From: JBBSIN01 sp038232055
GTDB taxonomy: Bacteria; Actinomycetota; Actinomycetes; JADGOV01
Direction: 5' to 3'
NCBI GenBank assembly: GCA_038232055.1
Contig: JBBSIN010000044.1
Span: 1-20,317 of the forward strand
DNA: 20,317 nucleotides
Notes under the pieces: model-generated
Told to the model about the DNA's origin: nothing
What the model saw: the letters and a program-made list of their open reading frames with translations, nothing else
Database searches by the model: none
Program-made: the position numbers and the translations under genes
Shown: positions 1 through 6,754 of the stretch, in pieces
Numbering within the stretch: the first letter of the stretch is position 1
Layout of the letters: each line of letters begins with the position of its first letter

Positions 1-36
1 GCTCGGCGTGGAGATCGTCCCGCGAGGCGAACACCC

Positions 37-71
37 AAAATCCACGCCCCCCCAGGCGGCGCCGGCGTGGA
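37..71 (-). terminator. Intrinsic terminator of rpmE
   Basis: On the minus strand an 8-bp perfect stem (TCCACGCC at 71-64 pairing with GGCGTGGA at 48-41) with a 15-nt loop is followed directly by TTTT (40-37). It lies about 33 nt downstream of the rpmE stop codon. This is the normal form of a Rho-independent terminator. A second GGCGTGGA at 5-12 on the plus strand could compete for the same middle arm. Confidence 0.65.
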
Positions 72-103
72 CTGGGACGTCCAGCCCGCCGCCGTCGACG
101 GAA

Positions 104-310
104 TTAGCGCTTGCCGTACCGCTTCTCGAACTTCTCCACGCGACCGCCCACGTCCATGATCTTCTGCTTGCCCGTGTAGAACGGGTGGCAGGCGGAACAG
201 ACGTCGGCGTGGATGGTGCCCGCCTTCGCCGTGCTGCGGGTCGTGAACGTGTTGCCGCAGCTGCATGTGACCTGCGTCTGCGTGTACTCCGGGTGGATGT
301 CAGATTTCAC
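104..310 (-). CDS. rpmE: 50S ribosomal protein L31 (zinc-binding form)
   Basis: Protein of the large ribosomal subunit, 68 residues, the usual length for L31. The start is GTG at 310 because AAAGGAG lies 5 nt upstream and the family N-terminus KSDIHPEY follows at once. A longer open frame upstream has no L31 similarity. Four cysteines, C16, C18, C38 and C41, form the C-x-C ... C-x-x-C zinc site of the zinc-containing (C+) paralog; the zinc-free paralog lacks them. The C-terminus is basic (EKFEKRYGKR). It lies downstream of rho on the same strand, the standard actinobacterial order rho-rpmE, with its own terminator after it. The identification is from direct similarity and is close to certain. 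Confidence 0.97.
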   Translation of the reverse strand: MKSDIHPEYTQTQVTCSCGNTFTTRSTAKAGTIHADVCSACHPFYTGKQKIMDVGGRVEKFEKRYGKR

Positions 311-509
311 GCGAACTCCTTTGTGATCTGCTGCAAGGCTGCTCCCCTCGCTCGCCCCGGTTTCCGGGTGACCAAGCGCGGCCTTCGAGTTGCCGGATTT
401 CCAGTGTGCCAGATGGGAAAACGCGTCGAGGCCCCTGTCGATTCCGCCGCCCGGTGCCCGCCCCTGACTCGCGCCGCCGCCGAACTGCCGACGCCGCCTC
501 CGCGCCAAT

Positions 510-607
510 GGGGGTAATTGACCACATCGCTCGTGGCGCGCCAGCCGCGCCCGCTCGTCGGCGCTGCCTGGGCTCCCGTAAGGCAGTGAATGTGGTCAAT
601 CGCCCCC
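510..607. repeat. Long-range inverted repeat with nested hairpin between rho and rpmE
   Basis: Arms of 18 nt at 510-527 and 590-607 are reverse complements at 16 of 18 positions; both contain ATTGACCACAT. They enclose 62 nt that carry a second stem, CTGCCT (564-569) with AGGCAG (581-586). The structure starts about 55 nt after the rho stop codon in the direction of transcription. It has no T-run, so it is not a canonical intrinsic terminator. It could shape the rho 3' end or the rpmE leader. The rest of the 311-661 spacer shows only a 5-bp hairpin at 356-368 and no gene. Confidence 0.6.
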
Positions 608-661
608 GCAGGGTTGGGCCAGCCATGCGGCGCCGCTGGCGGTTGCGGAGTTCGGCTCGGA

Positions 662-2617
662 TCAGTCGTTCGGCATCGGCAGGGTCTTCTGGATCTGCAT
701 GAGGAACTCGGCGTTGCTCCGGGTCTGCTTCATCTTGTCGAGCAGCAGTTCGAGCGCCTGCTGCGACTCGAGCGCGTGCAGCACCCGGCGTAGCTTCCAG
801 GTGACCTGCAGCTCCTCGGCCGGCATCAGGATCTCCTCCTTGCGAGTACCCGACGCGTCGACGTCGACCGCAGGGAAGATCCGCTTGTCCGCGAGCTTGC
901 GGTCCAGGCGAAGCTCCATGTTGCCGGTGCCCTTGAACTCCTCGAAGATGACCTCGTCCATGCGTGAACCGGTCTCGACGAGTGCGGTCGCGAGAATGGT
1001 CAGCGAGCCGCCGTCCTCGATGTTGCGGGCGGCGCCGAAGAACCGCTTCGGCGGGTACAGCGCCGTCGAGTCGACACCACCGGAGAGGATGCGGCCGGAT
1101 GCCGGAGCGGCGAGGTTGTACGCGCGGCCCAGGCGGGTGATCGAGTCGAGCAGGACGACGACGTCGTGGCCGAGCTCGACGAGCCGCTTCGCGCGTTCGA
1201 TCGACAACTCCGCGACGGTCGTGTGGTCCTCGGCCGGCCGGTCGAAGGTGGACGCGATGACCTCACCCTTCACCGACCGCTGCATGTCGGTGACCTCTTC
1301 GGGCCGCTCGTCCACGAGGACGACCATGAGGTGACACTCGGGGTTGTTCGTCGTGATGGCATTGGAGATGGCCTGAAGGACCATCGTCTTGCCAGCCTTC
1401 GGCGGCGAGACGATGAGCCCGCGCTGACCCTTGCCGATCGGCGCGACGAGGTCGATGATCCGAGTCGTGAGGACCTGCGGGTCGCCCTCGAGGCGTAGCC
1501 GGTCCTGCGGATAGAGCGGAGTGAGCTTGGCGAAGTCCGGCCGCTGCCGCGCCTGATCGGGCTCCATGCCGTTGACCGCGTCGAGACGGACCAGCGGGTT
1601 GAACTTCTCCTTGCGCTCCCCGTCGCGCGGCTGACGGACCGCGCCGGTGACCGCGTCACCCTTGCGCAGGCCGTACCGACGGACCTGCGCCAGCGAGACG
1701 TAGACGTCGTTGGACCCGGGCAAGTAACCGGTCGTGCGCACGAACGCGTAGTTGTCCAGGATGTCGACGATGCCCGCGACCGGCACGAGGACGTCGTCCT
1801 CGCTCACCGTCGGCTCGGGCTCGCCGCCGCCGAAGCGGTCCGGACGGCTTCGGTTACGGTTGCGCTCGCGGAACCGACCACGGCGTCGTCGGCCGCTACC
1901 GTCCATGTCGTCGTCGCGGGACTGCTGGTCGCGCGGCTCGCGCTGCTGGTCCCGGGACTGCTGGTCGCGCGGCTCGCGCTGCTGGTCCCGGGGCTCGCGC
2001 TGCTGGTCGCGGGACTGCTCGCGCTGCTGGTCCCGGGGCTCGCGCTGCTGGTCGCGGGACTGCTGGTCGCGCGGCTCGCGCTGGTAACGCGACTCGCGCT
2101 GCTGACGCGGCTCGCGCTGCCCCTCCGCACGCGGCTCGCGCTGCTCCTCAACTCGCGGTTCAGCGCGAGCAGTGGATCCTGCCTCGACGGAGGCGTTCCT
2201 CAGCACGTCGTCTCGGGGCACGTCGTCTCGGGGCACGTCGTCTCGACGTTCAGTCGCCGTCGGCTGTGGCAGTGTCCGCTGGACCCCGTTTGACGTGTCG
2301 GCGGGCGGGCGCTCCGAGTTGCGACTGGGCCCCGTGCTTCGGCCGGCGTTCTCGCTGGACGGCGCGCCGGCACCGTTGCCACTCCCCTGCCGGTCCTGGA
2401 TGGCGGCGATCAGCTGGCTCTTGCGCATCCGCGCCGTACCGGCGATACCGAGGGAGCCGGCCAGTGCCTGCAGCTCCGGGAGCACCATGGCGGCGAGACC
2501 GGATCCCGTTGTCCGCCTGCGGCGGGCCGCCGGAGCGGACGACGCGGACGGGTCATCTTCGGATGTGGATGGTGCGACGGGTACCGCGGCCCCGAAGGTC
2601 TCGGTGGTGTTGCTCAA
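662..2617 (-). CDS. rho: Transcription termination factor Rho
   Basis: Hexameric RNA-dependent ATPase and translocase that ends transcription. The protein has 651 residues, against about 420 in E. coli, because of an N-terminal insert. The order is: an N-terminal SAP-like Rho_N helix region (about 38-77); a low-complexity Arg/Gln/Asp/Glu insert (about 120-262) with repeated REPRDQQ and SRDQQ units; a CSD-like primary RNA-binding domain (about 274-350); and the RecA-like motor. The P-loop is PPKAGKT (405-411), Walker B is VVVLLD (486-491), and the Q/R-loop region includes KGTGNMELRLDR. The start is TTG at 2617, with GGAAGGA 7 nt upstream and no better ATG. Large basic inserts of this kind are known in actinobacterial Rho, where they raise RNA affinity. 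It lies 3' of thrB on the same strand with a 386-bp spacer that probably carries its own promoter. Confidence 0.98.
   Translation of the reverse strand: MSNTTETFGAAVPVAPSTSEDDPSASSAPAARRRRTTGSGLAAMVLPELQALAGSLGIAGTARMRKSQLIAAIQDRQGSGNGAGAPSSENAGRSTGPSRNSERPPADTSNGVQRTLPQPTATERRDDVPRDDVPRDDVLRNASVEAGSTARAEPRVEEQREPRAEGQREPRQQRESRYQREPRDQQSRDQQREPRDQQREQSRDQQREPRDQQREPRDQQSRDQQREPRDQQSRDDDMDGSGRRRRGRFRERNRNRSRPDRFGGGEPEPTVSEDDVLVPVAGIVDILDNYAFVRTTGYLPGSNDVYVSLAQVRRYGLRKGDAVTGAVRQPRDGERKEKFNPLVRLDAVNGMEPDQARQRPDFAKLTPLYPQDRLRLEGDPQVLTTRIIDLVAPIGKGQRGLIVSPPKAGKTMVLQAISNAITTNNPECHLMVVLVDERPEEVTDMQRSVKGEVIASTFDRPAEDHTTVAELSIERAKRLVELGHDVVVLLDSITRLGRAYNLAAPASGRILSGGVDSTALYPPKRFFGAARNIEDGGSLTILATALVETGSRMDEVIFEEFKGTGNMELRLDRKLADKRIFPAVDVDASGTRKEEILMPAEELQVTWKLRRVLHALESQQALELLLDKMKQTRSNAEFLMQIQKTLPMPND
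1916..2161 (-). repeat. Degenerate tandem repeats inside rho (Arg/Gln/Asp-rich insert)
   Basis: This stretch encodes Rho residues about 153-234, built from alternating REPRDQQ (21 nt) and SRDQQ (15 nt) units. All unit lengths are multiples of three, so copy-number change by slippage keeps the reading frame. A smaller tandem set encoding DDVPR-DDVPR-DDVLR lies just upstream in the protein, at about 2198-2242. The periodicity keeps all frames of both strands open, which produces spurious Arg- or Ser-rich ORFs here. Confidence 0.85.
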
Positions 2618-2716
2618 GTGGGATTCCTTCCCTGGGCGCCCGCGGCGGTTTGATCGCCTCAGCGGGCTGGAGAAACGTCCGGCGAAGGTGCCGGCTCCCC
2701 GCCACTGTCGACGGGA

Positions 2717-2812
2717 CGTCTGGGTCTTAGATTCGTCTGGGCCTTAGATTCGCCGTACCGCTTATCGAGGATCGCTGATTCTCGATAAGCGCTGATTCTC
2801 GATAAGCGCTGA
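2717..2812. repeat. Two adjacent 17-bp tandem repeats plus hairpin upstream of rho
   Basis: In the spacer between thrB and rho, 2717-2733 is repeated at 2734-2750 (16 of 17 identical, unit CGTCTGGGYCTTAGATT). A second unit, CGCTGATTCTCGATAAG, is repeated exactly at 2773-2789 and 2790-2806, followed by a partial copy. CGCTTATCGAG at 2759-2769 is the inverse of CTCGATAAGCG at both 2781-2791 and 2798-2808, so two alternative hairpins can form. The position, 100-200 bp upstream of the rho start, suits a promoter or leader with regulatory sites. The remainder of 2618-3003 shows no gene. Confidence 0.7.
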
Positions 2813-3003
2813 GCGGTGCGACAGCATTCAGCTGGCCGACTCCGGTGGCTCGGGAGACATGCGCTCGCGTCAGGGCCGGCGAAGAAGGCAGCAGGACCAG
2901 ACCGGCTTCGAAACACATGCTGACCCGCCGAGGAGGGCGGCGATGCTCTACGTAGCGTATCTCGGAACAGCCGACAACGGCAACAACGCCGCCGAAGGGT
3001 GTG

Positions 3004-3897
3004 TCATTCCGACGTGACGGCCCCGTCCAGGTCGACCTGCACCGGCCGGGACACCCACCCGTCGGGCGCGGACACGTCTGCTGGTTCGGCCGCAAACGCC
3101 AGCACGGACGGTCCGGCACCGGAGATCACGGCCGCGATTCCGGTCGCCCGCAGCCGCCGCAGCAGGGCAGCGGCCTGGGGCATTGCGGACGCACGATAGG
3201 CCTGATGCAGCCGGTCCTCGGTGGCGACGAGCAGCAGGTCGGGCCTTCGGCCGAGCGCCTCGACGAGCAGGGCCGCGCGGGCGGCGTTGGACACGGCGTC
3301 CGGGTACGGGACGACGGTCGGCAGCAGGCGGCGTACCTGATCGGTGGACACCGTCGTGGGCGACACGAGCGCCACCATGCGCAGCCCGCCGGCGACCGGC
3401 AGGCGTACGGCGTCCGCGCCCTCGGTACCGGTCCAGGCCAGCGTCAAGCCGCCGAGCAGGCAGGCCGCGACGTTGTCCGGATGGCCCTCCAGCTCGGCGC
3501 AGAGGCGGAGCGTCGCCGCCTCGTCCAGCTCACCGTGCTCAACGGCGAGGGCCTGCGCGGCGACGACGCCCGCCACGATCGCGGCGGCCGACGAACCGAG
3601 ACCCCGCCCCTGGGGGATCTCGTTTCGGCACCGAAGGGCGAGGCCGGGGGGGCGCCAGCCGATCCGGTCGAACGCCGCCAGGATGGCCCGGACGACCAGG
3701 TGTTCCGCGTCGCGCGGCAGCTCGGCGCTGCCCTCACCCTCGACCTCGACGTCGAGCCCGCGGCTGGTCACCGCGACCTCGACATGGTCGTGTAGCTGCA
3801 GGGCCAGCCCGAACGCGTCGAAACCCGGGCCGAGGTTGGCGCTCGTCGCCGGTACCCGAACCCGGACGTGAGACGGCCGATCGAGCGCGGGACTCAT
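3004..3897 (-). CDS. thrB: Homoserine kinase
   Basis: GHMP-family kinase that phosphorylates L-homoserine with ATP, the step before threonine synthase. It has 297 residues, normal for the family. Motif 1 is PATSANLGPGFDAFGLAL (residues 16-33). The glycine-rich ATP loop IPQGRGLGSSAA is at 94-105, EGHPDNVA at 137-144, and the C-terminal GHMP motif ISGAGPSVLAF at 258-268. The start is ATG at 3897, 15 nt after the thrC stop. The only purine-rich ribosome site (AGGAG) overlaps the thrC stop codon, which suggests translational coupling. It is cytoplasmic. It forms a two-gene operon with thrC, and rho follows on the same strand. Confidence 0.96.
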   Translation of the reverse strand: MSPALDRPSHVRVRVPATSANLGPGFDAFGLALQLHDHVEVAVTSRGLDVEVEGEGSAELPRDAEHLVVRAILAAFDRIGWRPPGLALRCRNEIPQGRGLGSSAAAIVAGVVAAQALAVEHGELDEAATLRLCAELEGHPDNVAACLLGGLTLAWTGTEGADAVRLPVAGGLRMVALVSPTTVSTDQVRRLLPTVVPYPDAVSNAARAALLVEALGRRPDLLLVATEDRLHQAYRASAMPQAAALLRRLRATGIAAVISGAGPSVLAFAAEPADVSAPDGWVSRPVQVDLDGAVTSE

Positions 3898-3912
3898 CGG
3901 TGCTCGGCTCTC

Positions 3913-4962
3913 CTACCGCAGGCCGAGCGCGGCCGCCGCGGCTTCGGCGTCGATACCGATGCGCAGCGGCTGGGGTGCGCCGGCGATGGCCCATTCGGGG
4001 TCTTTGAGCCCGTTGCCGGTCACCGTGCAGACGACCCGACATCCGGCGTCGAGGGCGCCGGTGGCCGCGGTCTGCAGGAGTCCAGCGACGCTGGCCGCTG
4101 ACGCCGGCTCGACGAAGACGCCCTCCTCCCGGGCGAGCAGTCGGTAGGCAGCCAGAATCTGCCGGTCGGTGACCGACTCGATCGATCCCCCCGACTGGTC
4201 GCGCGCCTCGAGGGCGCGTTGCCAGGAGGCCGGGTTGCCGATCCGGATGGCGCTCGCGATCGTCGTCGGCTCCGGCACCACGGTGCCGCGAACGATCGGC
4301 GCGGCTCCCGCCGCCTGGAAGCCCAGCATGCGCGGCCGCGTGCCGCACTCGACGTAGCCGCGCCAGTAGGCCGTGATGTTGCCCGCATTGCCGACCGGCA
4401 GGCAGTGCACGTCCGGCGGCCCCCCGAGCGCGTCCAGCACCTCGAACGCCGCCGTCTTCTGGCCCTCGATACGGAACTCGTTGACCGAGTTCACCAACGA
4501 GACGGGGTAGCGGTCGGCGAGGGAGCGCGCGAGCGTGAGGCAGTCGTCGAAGTTGCCGCTGACCTGGATCAGTTGGGCGCCGTGGACGAGTGCTTGCGCG
4601 AGCTTGCCCATGGCAATCTTGCCGTCCGGCACGAGCACGGCACAGCGCATGCCGGCCCGTACGGCGTACGCCGCTGCGGAGGCGCTCGTGTTGCCGGTCG
4701 ACGCGCAGATCACCGCACGCGCGCCCGCCTCGGCGGCCTTGCTGATCGCTACCGTCATCCCGCGGTCCTTGAAGGAGCCGGTCGGGTTGGCCCCCTCCAC
4801 CTTAAGATGCACGTCGCAGCCGACCAGCCGGGAGAGCGCGGAGGCCGGCAGGAGCGGCGTACCGCCCTCGAGCAGGGTGATTACCGGCGTGCGTTCGCTC
4901 ACCGGAAGCCGGTCGCGGAACTCTGCCACGACCCCGCGCCACGGCGCTCGACGATCGCGCAC
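3913..4962 (-). CDS. thrC: Threonine synthase
   Basis: PLP-dependent fold-type II enzyme that converts O-phosphohomoserine to threonine. It has 349 residues, the short bacterial form. The Schiff-base lysine is K65 in GSFKDRG. CASTGNTSAS (86-95) and the phosphate-binding loop VGNAGNITAY (190-199) follow, then FVEPASAAS (283-291) and TGNGLKDP (315-322). The start is GTG at 4962 with GGAAGGA 9 nt upstream. In most actinobacteria hom lies immediately upstream of thrC. Here hom is about 8.7 kb away and an accessory block lies between them. A TAGGAT -10 candidate and a 15-bp palindrome about 40-50 nt upstream suggest that thrCB has its own promoter. Confidence 0.96.
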   Translation of the reverse strand: MRDRRAPWRGVVAEFRDRLPVSERTPVITLLEGGTPLLPASALSRLVGCDVHLKVEGANPTGSFKDRGMTVAISKAAEAGARAVICASTGNTSASAAAYAVRAGMRCAVLVPDGKIAMGKLAQALVHGAQLIQVSGNFDDCLTLARSLADRYPVSLVNSVNEFRIEGQKTAAFEVLDALGGPPDVHCLPVGNAGNITAYWRGYVECGTRPRMLGFQAAGAAPIVRGTVVPEPTTIASAIRIGNPASWQRALEARDQSGGSIESVTDRQILAAYRLLAREEGVFVEPASAASVAGLLQTAATGALDAGCRVVCTVTGNGLKDPEWAIAGAPQPLRIGIDAEAAAAALGLR

Positions 4963-4996
4963 GCCGACACTTCCTTCCGAGGATTCGGCTCCTTTT

Positions 4997-5013
4997 GGAT
5001 CGGGCCGATCCTA
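4997..5013 (-). promoter_or_regulatory. Candidate thrC promoter -10 with overlapping palindrome
   Basis: GGATCGG-G-CCGATCC at 4997-5011 is a perfect 7+7 palindrome around one base. On the minus strand it overlaps TAGGAT (5013-5008), a good actinobacterial -10 hexamer. Initiation about 7 nt downstream would leave a thrC leader of roughly 39 nt. I see no clear -35. A repressor bound here would block thrC, and could also act on the divergent gene at 5105. The assignment is inferred from position and symmetry only. Confidence 0.4.
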
Positions 5014-5104
5014 TGGACAGCCGGCTATCCCCCATGTCCGGAACGACCGGGTTGCCATCAGGGCGGGAGGGTATTCGAGCACACAACTATCCAGGGAGTC
5101 GAAG

Positions 5105-5407
5105 ATGGTCAACGTAGCGCTGCTCGTCCGGGTCGAGGCCCGACCGGGCAAGGAAGACGAGGTCGCCGAGTTCTTGCGCAGCGGCCTGTCGATCGTCCAG
5201 GACGAACCCGGAACGACGGCATGGTTCGCTGTCCGGTTCGGCAACTCGACCTTCGGGATCTTCGACGCGTTCCCCGACGACGCGGCACGGCAGACCCATC
5301 TGTCCGGACCGCTCGGCACCGCACTGATGGAGCGTGCCGACGAGTTGTTCGCGCAAGCTCCCAGCGTCGAACAGGTCGACGTGCTCGCGGACAAGCTGCC
5401 CGGATAG
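5105..5407 (+). CDS. Antibiotic biosynthesis monooxygenase (ABM)-domain protein
   Basis: Small ferredoxin-like alpha/beta-barrel protein of 100 residues, the usual size for single-domain ABM/YgiN-like proteins. The N-terminus MVNVALLVRVEARPGKEDEV and the central EPGTTAWFAVRF and FGIFDAFPDDAARQTHL are typical of the family. Members often act as dimeric cofactor-independent monooxygenases on quinols or aromatics, but many are uncharacterised, so the substrate is open. The start is ATG at 5105 with AGGGAG 6 nt upstream. It is divergent from thrC and convergent with the amidotransferase gene that ends at 5446. It may belong to the accessory block that separates thrC from hom. Confidence 0.85.
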   Translation: MVNVALLVRVEARPGKEDEVAEFLRSGLSIVQDEPGTTAWFAVRFGNSTFGIFDAFPDDAARQTHLSGPLGTALMERADELFAQAPSVEQVDVLADKLPG

Positions 5408-5431
5408 CCGACGACGCTGCCCGGGTAGCCG
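5395..5431 (+). repeat. Short duplication covering the ABM-gene stop codon
   Basis: GCTGCCCGGATAGCCG (5395-5410) recurs as GCTGCCCGGGTAGCCG (5416-5431), 15 of 16 identical, 21 bp apart and therefore in frame. Each copy carries a TAG. The first is the actual stop codon of the monooxygenase gene, so the second copy supplies a backup stop. Confidence 0.6.
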
Positions 5432-5445
5432 GCGGCCCGCCAGGT

Positions 5446-6330
5446 CTACGGCTCGCTCGGCGGCCGGAGCGCCGGCGACGGCCACCCCTCGACGGCGGCG
5501 ACGCGTGCCGTCTCGGCCCGACGCAGCGCGGACTCGGGTAGTTGGCCGACGTCGAGTACCGTGACGTTCAGCCGAGCGGTGTCCGCGACCAGAGCGCAGC
5601 CGTTGGAGATGGTCTCCCAGCCGGAACCCAGCCATCCCGAGGACGTGACCAGGACGGCGTCCGCGGACGTGCGGTAGTGCAGGTCGAAGTAGCCGCGCAG
5701 GTGCTCCGGCGGACCGCCGGCGGCCGCGGCAACGGCGGCCCGGGCCGGGTGCGTCGGAGCGCTGTTCGGATCGTGACAGCAGACCGCGACCAACGCCTCC
5801 CTTGTCAGCAACATGGCGTTGAGGCTGCTGGGGGTGAGCTCTGTTCCGATGTCGGCTATGGCGCGGCGAAATCCCGCGACTTCCCCGGCCCGCTGCGCCC
5901 GGTCGAGGGCGATCCGGAAGTAGCGCTCGCTGTCGGTGTCACCCTCCAGCGTGGTGCGGGCCTGGTCAGGCAGCAGGCTCAGGAGACCGTCGACCGGCCG
6001 GATCGCCCCGTTGTGCGCGAAGGCCGCTCCGTCGTACCGGAACGGATGTGTGTTGTCACTCCGGACCGCAAGCCCCGGCGTGGCCCACCGCAGGTGCACG
6101 ATCGCTGCTCGGGTGCGGACGGTGCGCACGGCGTCCCAGTAGGCCCGGCTGGCGTACGCCGCGCCCGCCTCCTTGCAGACCTCGACGCCGCCGTCGTCGT
6201 CCAGCCAGGCAATACCCCAGCCGTCGCCGTGCCGGCGGGAGAGCTCGGTGAAGGCGGCCAGCTCGTCGGCACCGAGAAGCTCGTCGAGCGTCCGCGGGCG
6301 GGAGCTCACCCAGCCGAGCAGGCGGCACAT
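5446..6330 (-). CDS. Class II glutamine amidotransferase (YafJ/EgtC-like)
   Basis: N-terminal nucleophile amidohydrolase of 294 residues. The catalytic Cys2 is exposed after Met removal (MCRLLGWVS). HGDGWGIAW is at 34-42, HLRWAT at 79-84, NTHPF at 93-97, HNG at 106-108 and GDTDSE at 130-135. All are signature positions of the YafJ/EgtC branch, which lacks a synthase domain. EgtC removes a gamma-glutamyl group in ergothioneine biosynthesis, so this branch can act as a stand-alone gamma-glutamyl amidohydrolase. No egtB or egtD is visible, so I do not call it egtC. It is the third gene of a minus-strand operon, 16 nt after the cupin stop, with only a weak ribosome site. By inference it could deglutamylate a product of the nearby GS-like ligase. 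Confidence 0.9.
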   Translation of the reverse strand: MCRLLGWVSSRPRTLDELLGADELAAFTELSRRHGDGWGIAWLDDDGGVEVCKEAGAAYASRAYWDAVRTVRTRAAIVHLRWATPGLAVRSDNTHPFRYDGAAFAHNGAIRPVDGLLSLLPDQARTTLEGDTDSERYFRIALDRAQRAGEVAGFRRAIADIGTELTPSSLNAMLLTREALVAVCCHDPNSAPTHPARAAVAAAAGGPPEHLRGYFDLHYRTSADAVLVTSSGWLGSGWETISNGCALVADTARLNVTVLDVGQLPESALRRAETARVAAVEGWPSPALRPPSEP

Positions 6331-6346
6331 CAGGGGTGCTTGCGCA

Positions 6347-6754
6347 TCAGGTGGGTTCGGGCGGCCGCAGGAGCGAGAGCAGCTGGCTGCGCGGCGGCGA
6401 GAAGATGTCGAGCTCCAGGCACGACGTGTCGTGCGTACGCGCGCCGTGCGACACCCACGGCGGTACGACGGCGACGTCGCCTTTGCGCATGGTGCGGGAC
6501 TCGCCGTCGATCCAGAACTCGAACTCGCCGTCGAGCACCACGATGATCTGCTCCTCGACGTGGACGTGCGTCGGCGCCTCGACGTGAGGGGCGAAGTGGA
6601 CGTGGTTGACGAGGACGTTCCCGCCGAGGACCGGTCGGAACGTGAGTCCCTCGAGAAACGTCACCTCCTCGACCTCGTCGACGTGGACGAAGCGCCCGGC
6701 CGCGGTCGGCGGCTCTTCGGGCACTGTCAGGAAGTAGCTGGAGCCGTCGGTCAT
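6347..6754 (-). CDS. Cupin-domain protein
   Basis: Single-domain cupin beta-barrel of 135 residues. Motif 1 reads HVHVEEQIIVVLDGEFEFW from H63 (metal ligands likely H63, H65, an acidic residue or Q69, and later His). Motif 2 is GDVAVVPPWVSHGA (92-105) with H103. This is a complete metal site, so an enzyme (isomerase, dioxygenase or lyase) is possible, but the substrate cannot be read from the sequence. The start is ATG at 6754, overlapping the aminotransferase stop by 4 bp (ATGA), which implies translational coupling. A much longer upstream extension of this frame is out of phase with the aminotransferase and is an artefact. Confidence 0.9.
   Translation of the reverse strand: MTDGSSYFLTVPEEPPTAAGRFVHVDEVEEVTFLEGLTFRPVLGGNVLVNHVHFAPHVEAPTHVHVEEQIIVVLDGEFEFWIDGESRTMRKGDVAVVPPWVSHGARTHDTSCLELDIFSPPRSQLLSLLRPPEPT

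Noticed and set aside
311..508. Long N-terminal extension of L31
   Set aside because: A ribosome site and the conserved N-terminus place the start at GTG 310; the extension has no L31 similarity.
1752..2151. Ser/Arg/Trp- or Ser/Ala-rich small proteins in other frames over the rho repeats
   Set aside because: Units in multiples of three keep every frame open; only the Rho frame continues into a conserved protein.
2717..2812. CRISPR array
   Set aside because: Only two copies of each 17-bp unit are present, directly abutting and without spacers.
5446..6330. egtC of an ergothioneine cluster
   Set aside because: Neither EgtB nor EgtD nor EgtA is nearby; only the general YafJ/EgtC family assignment is supported.
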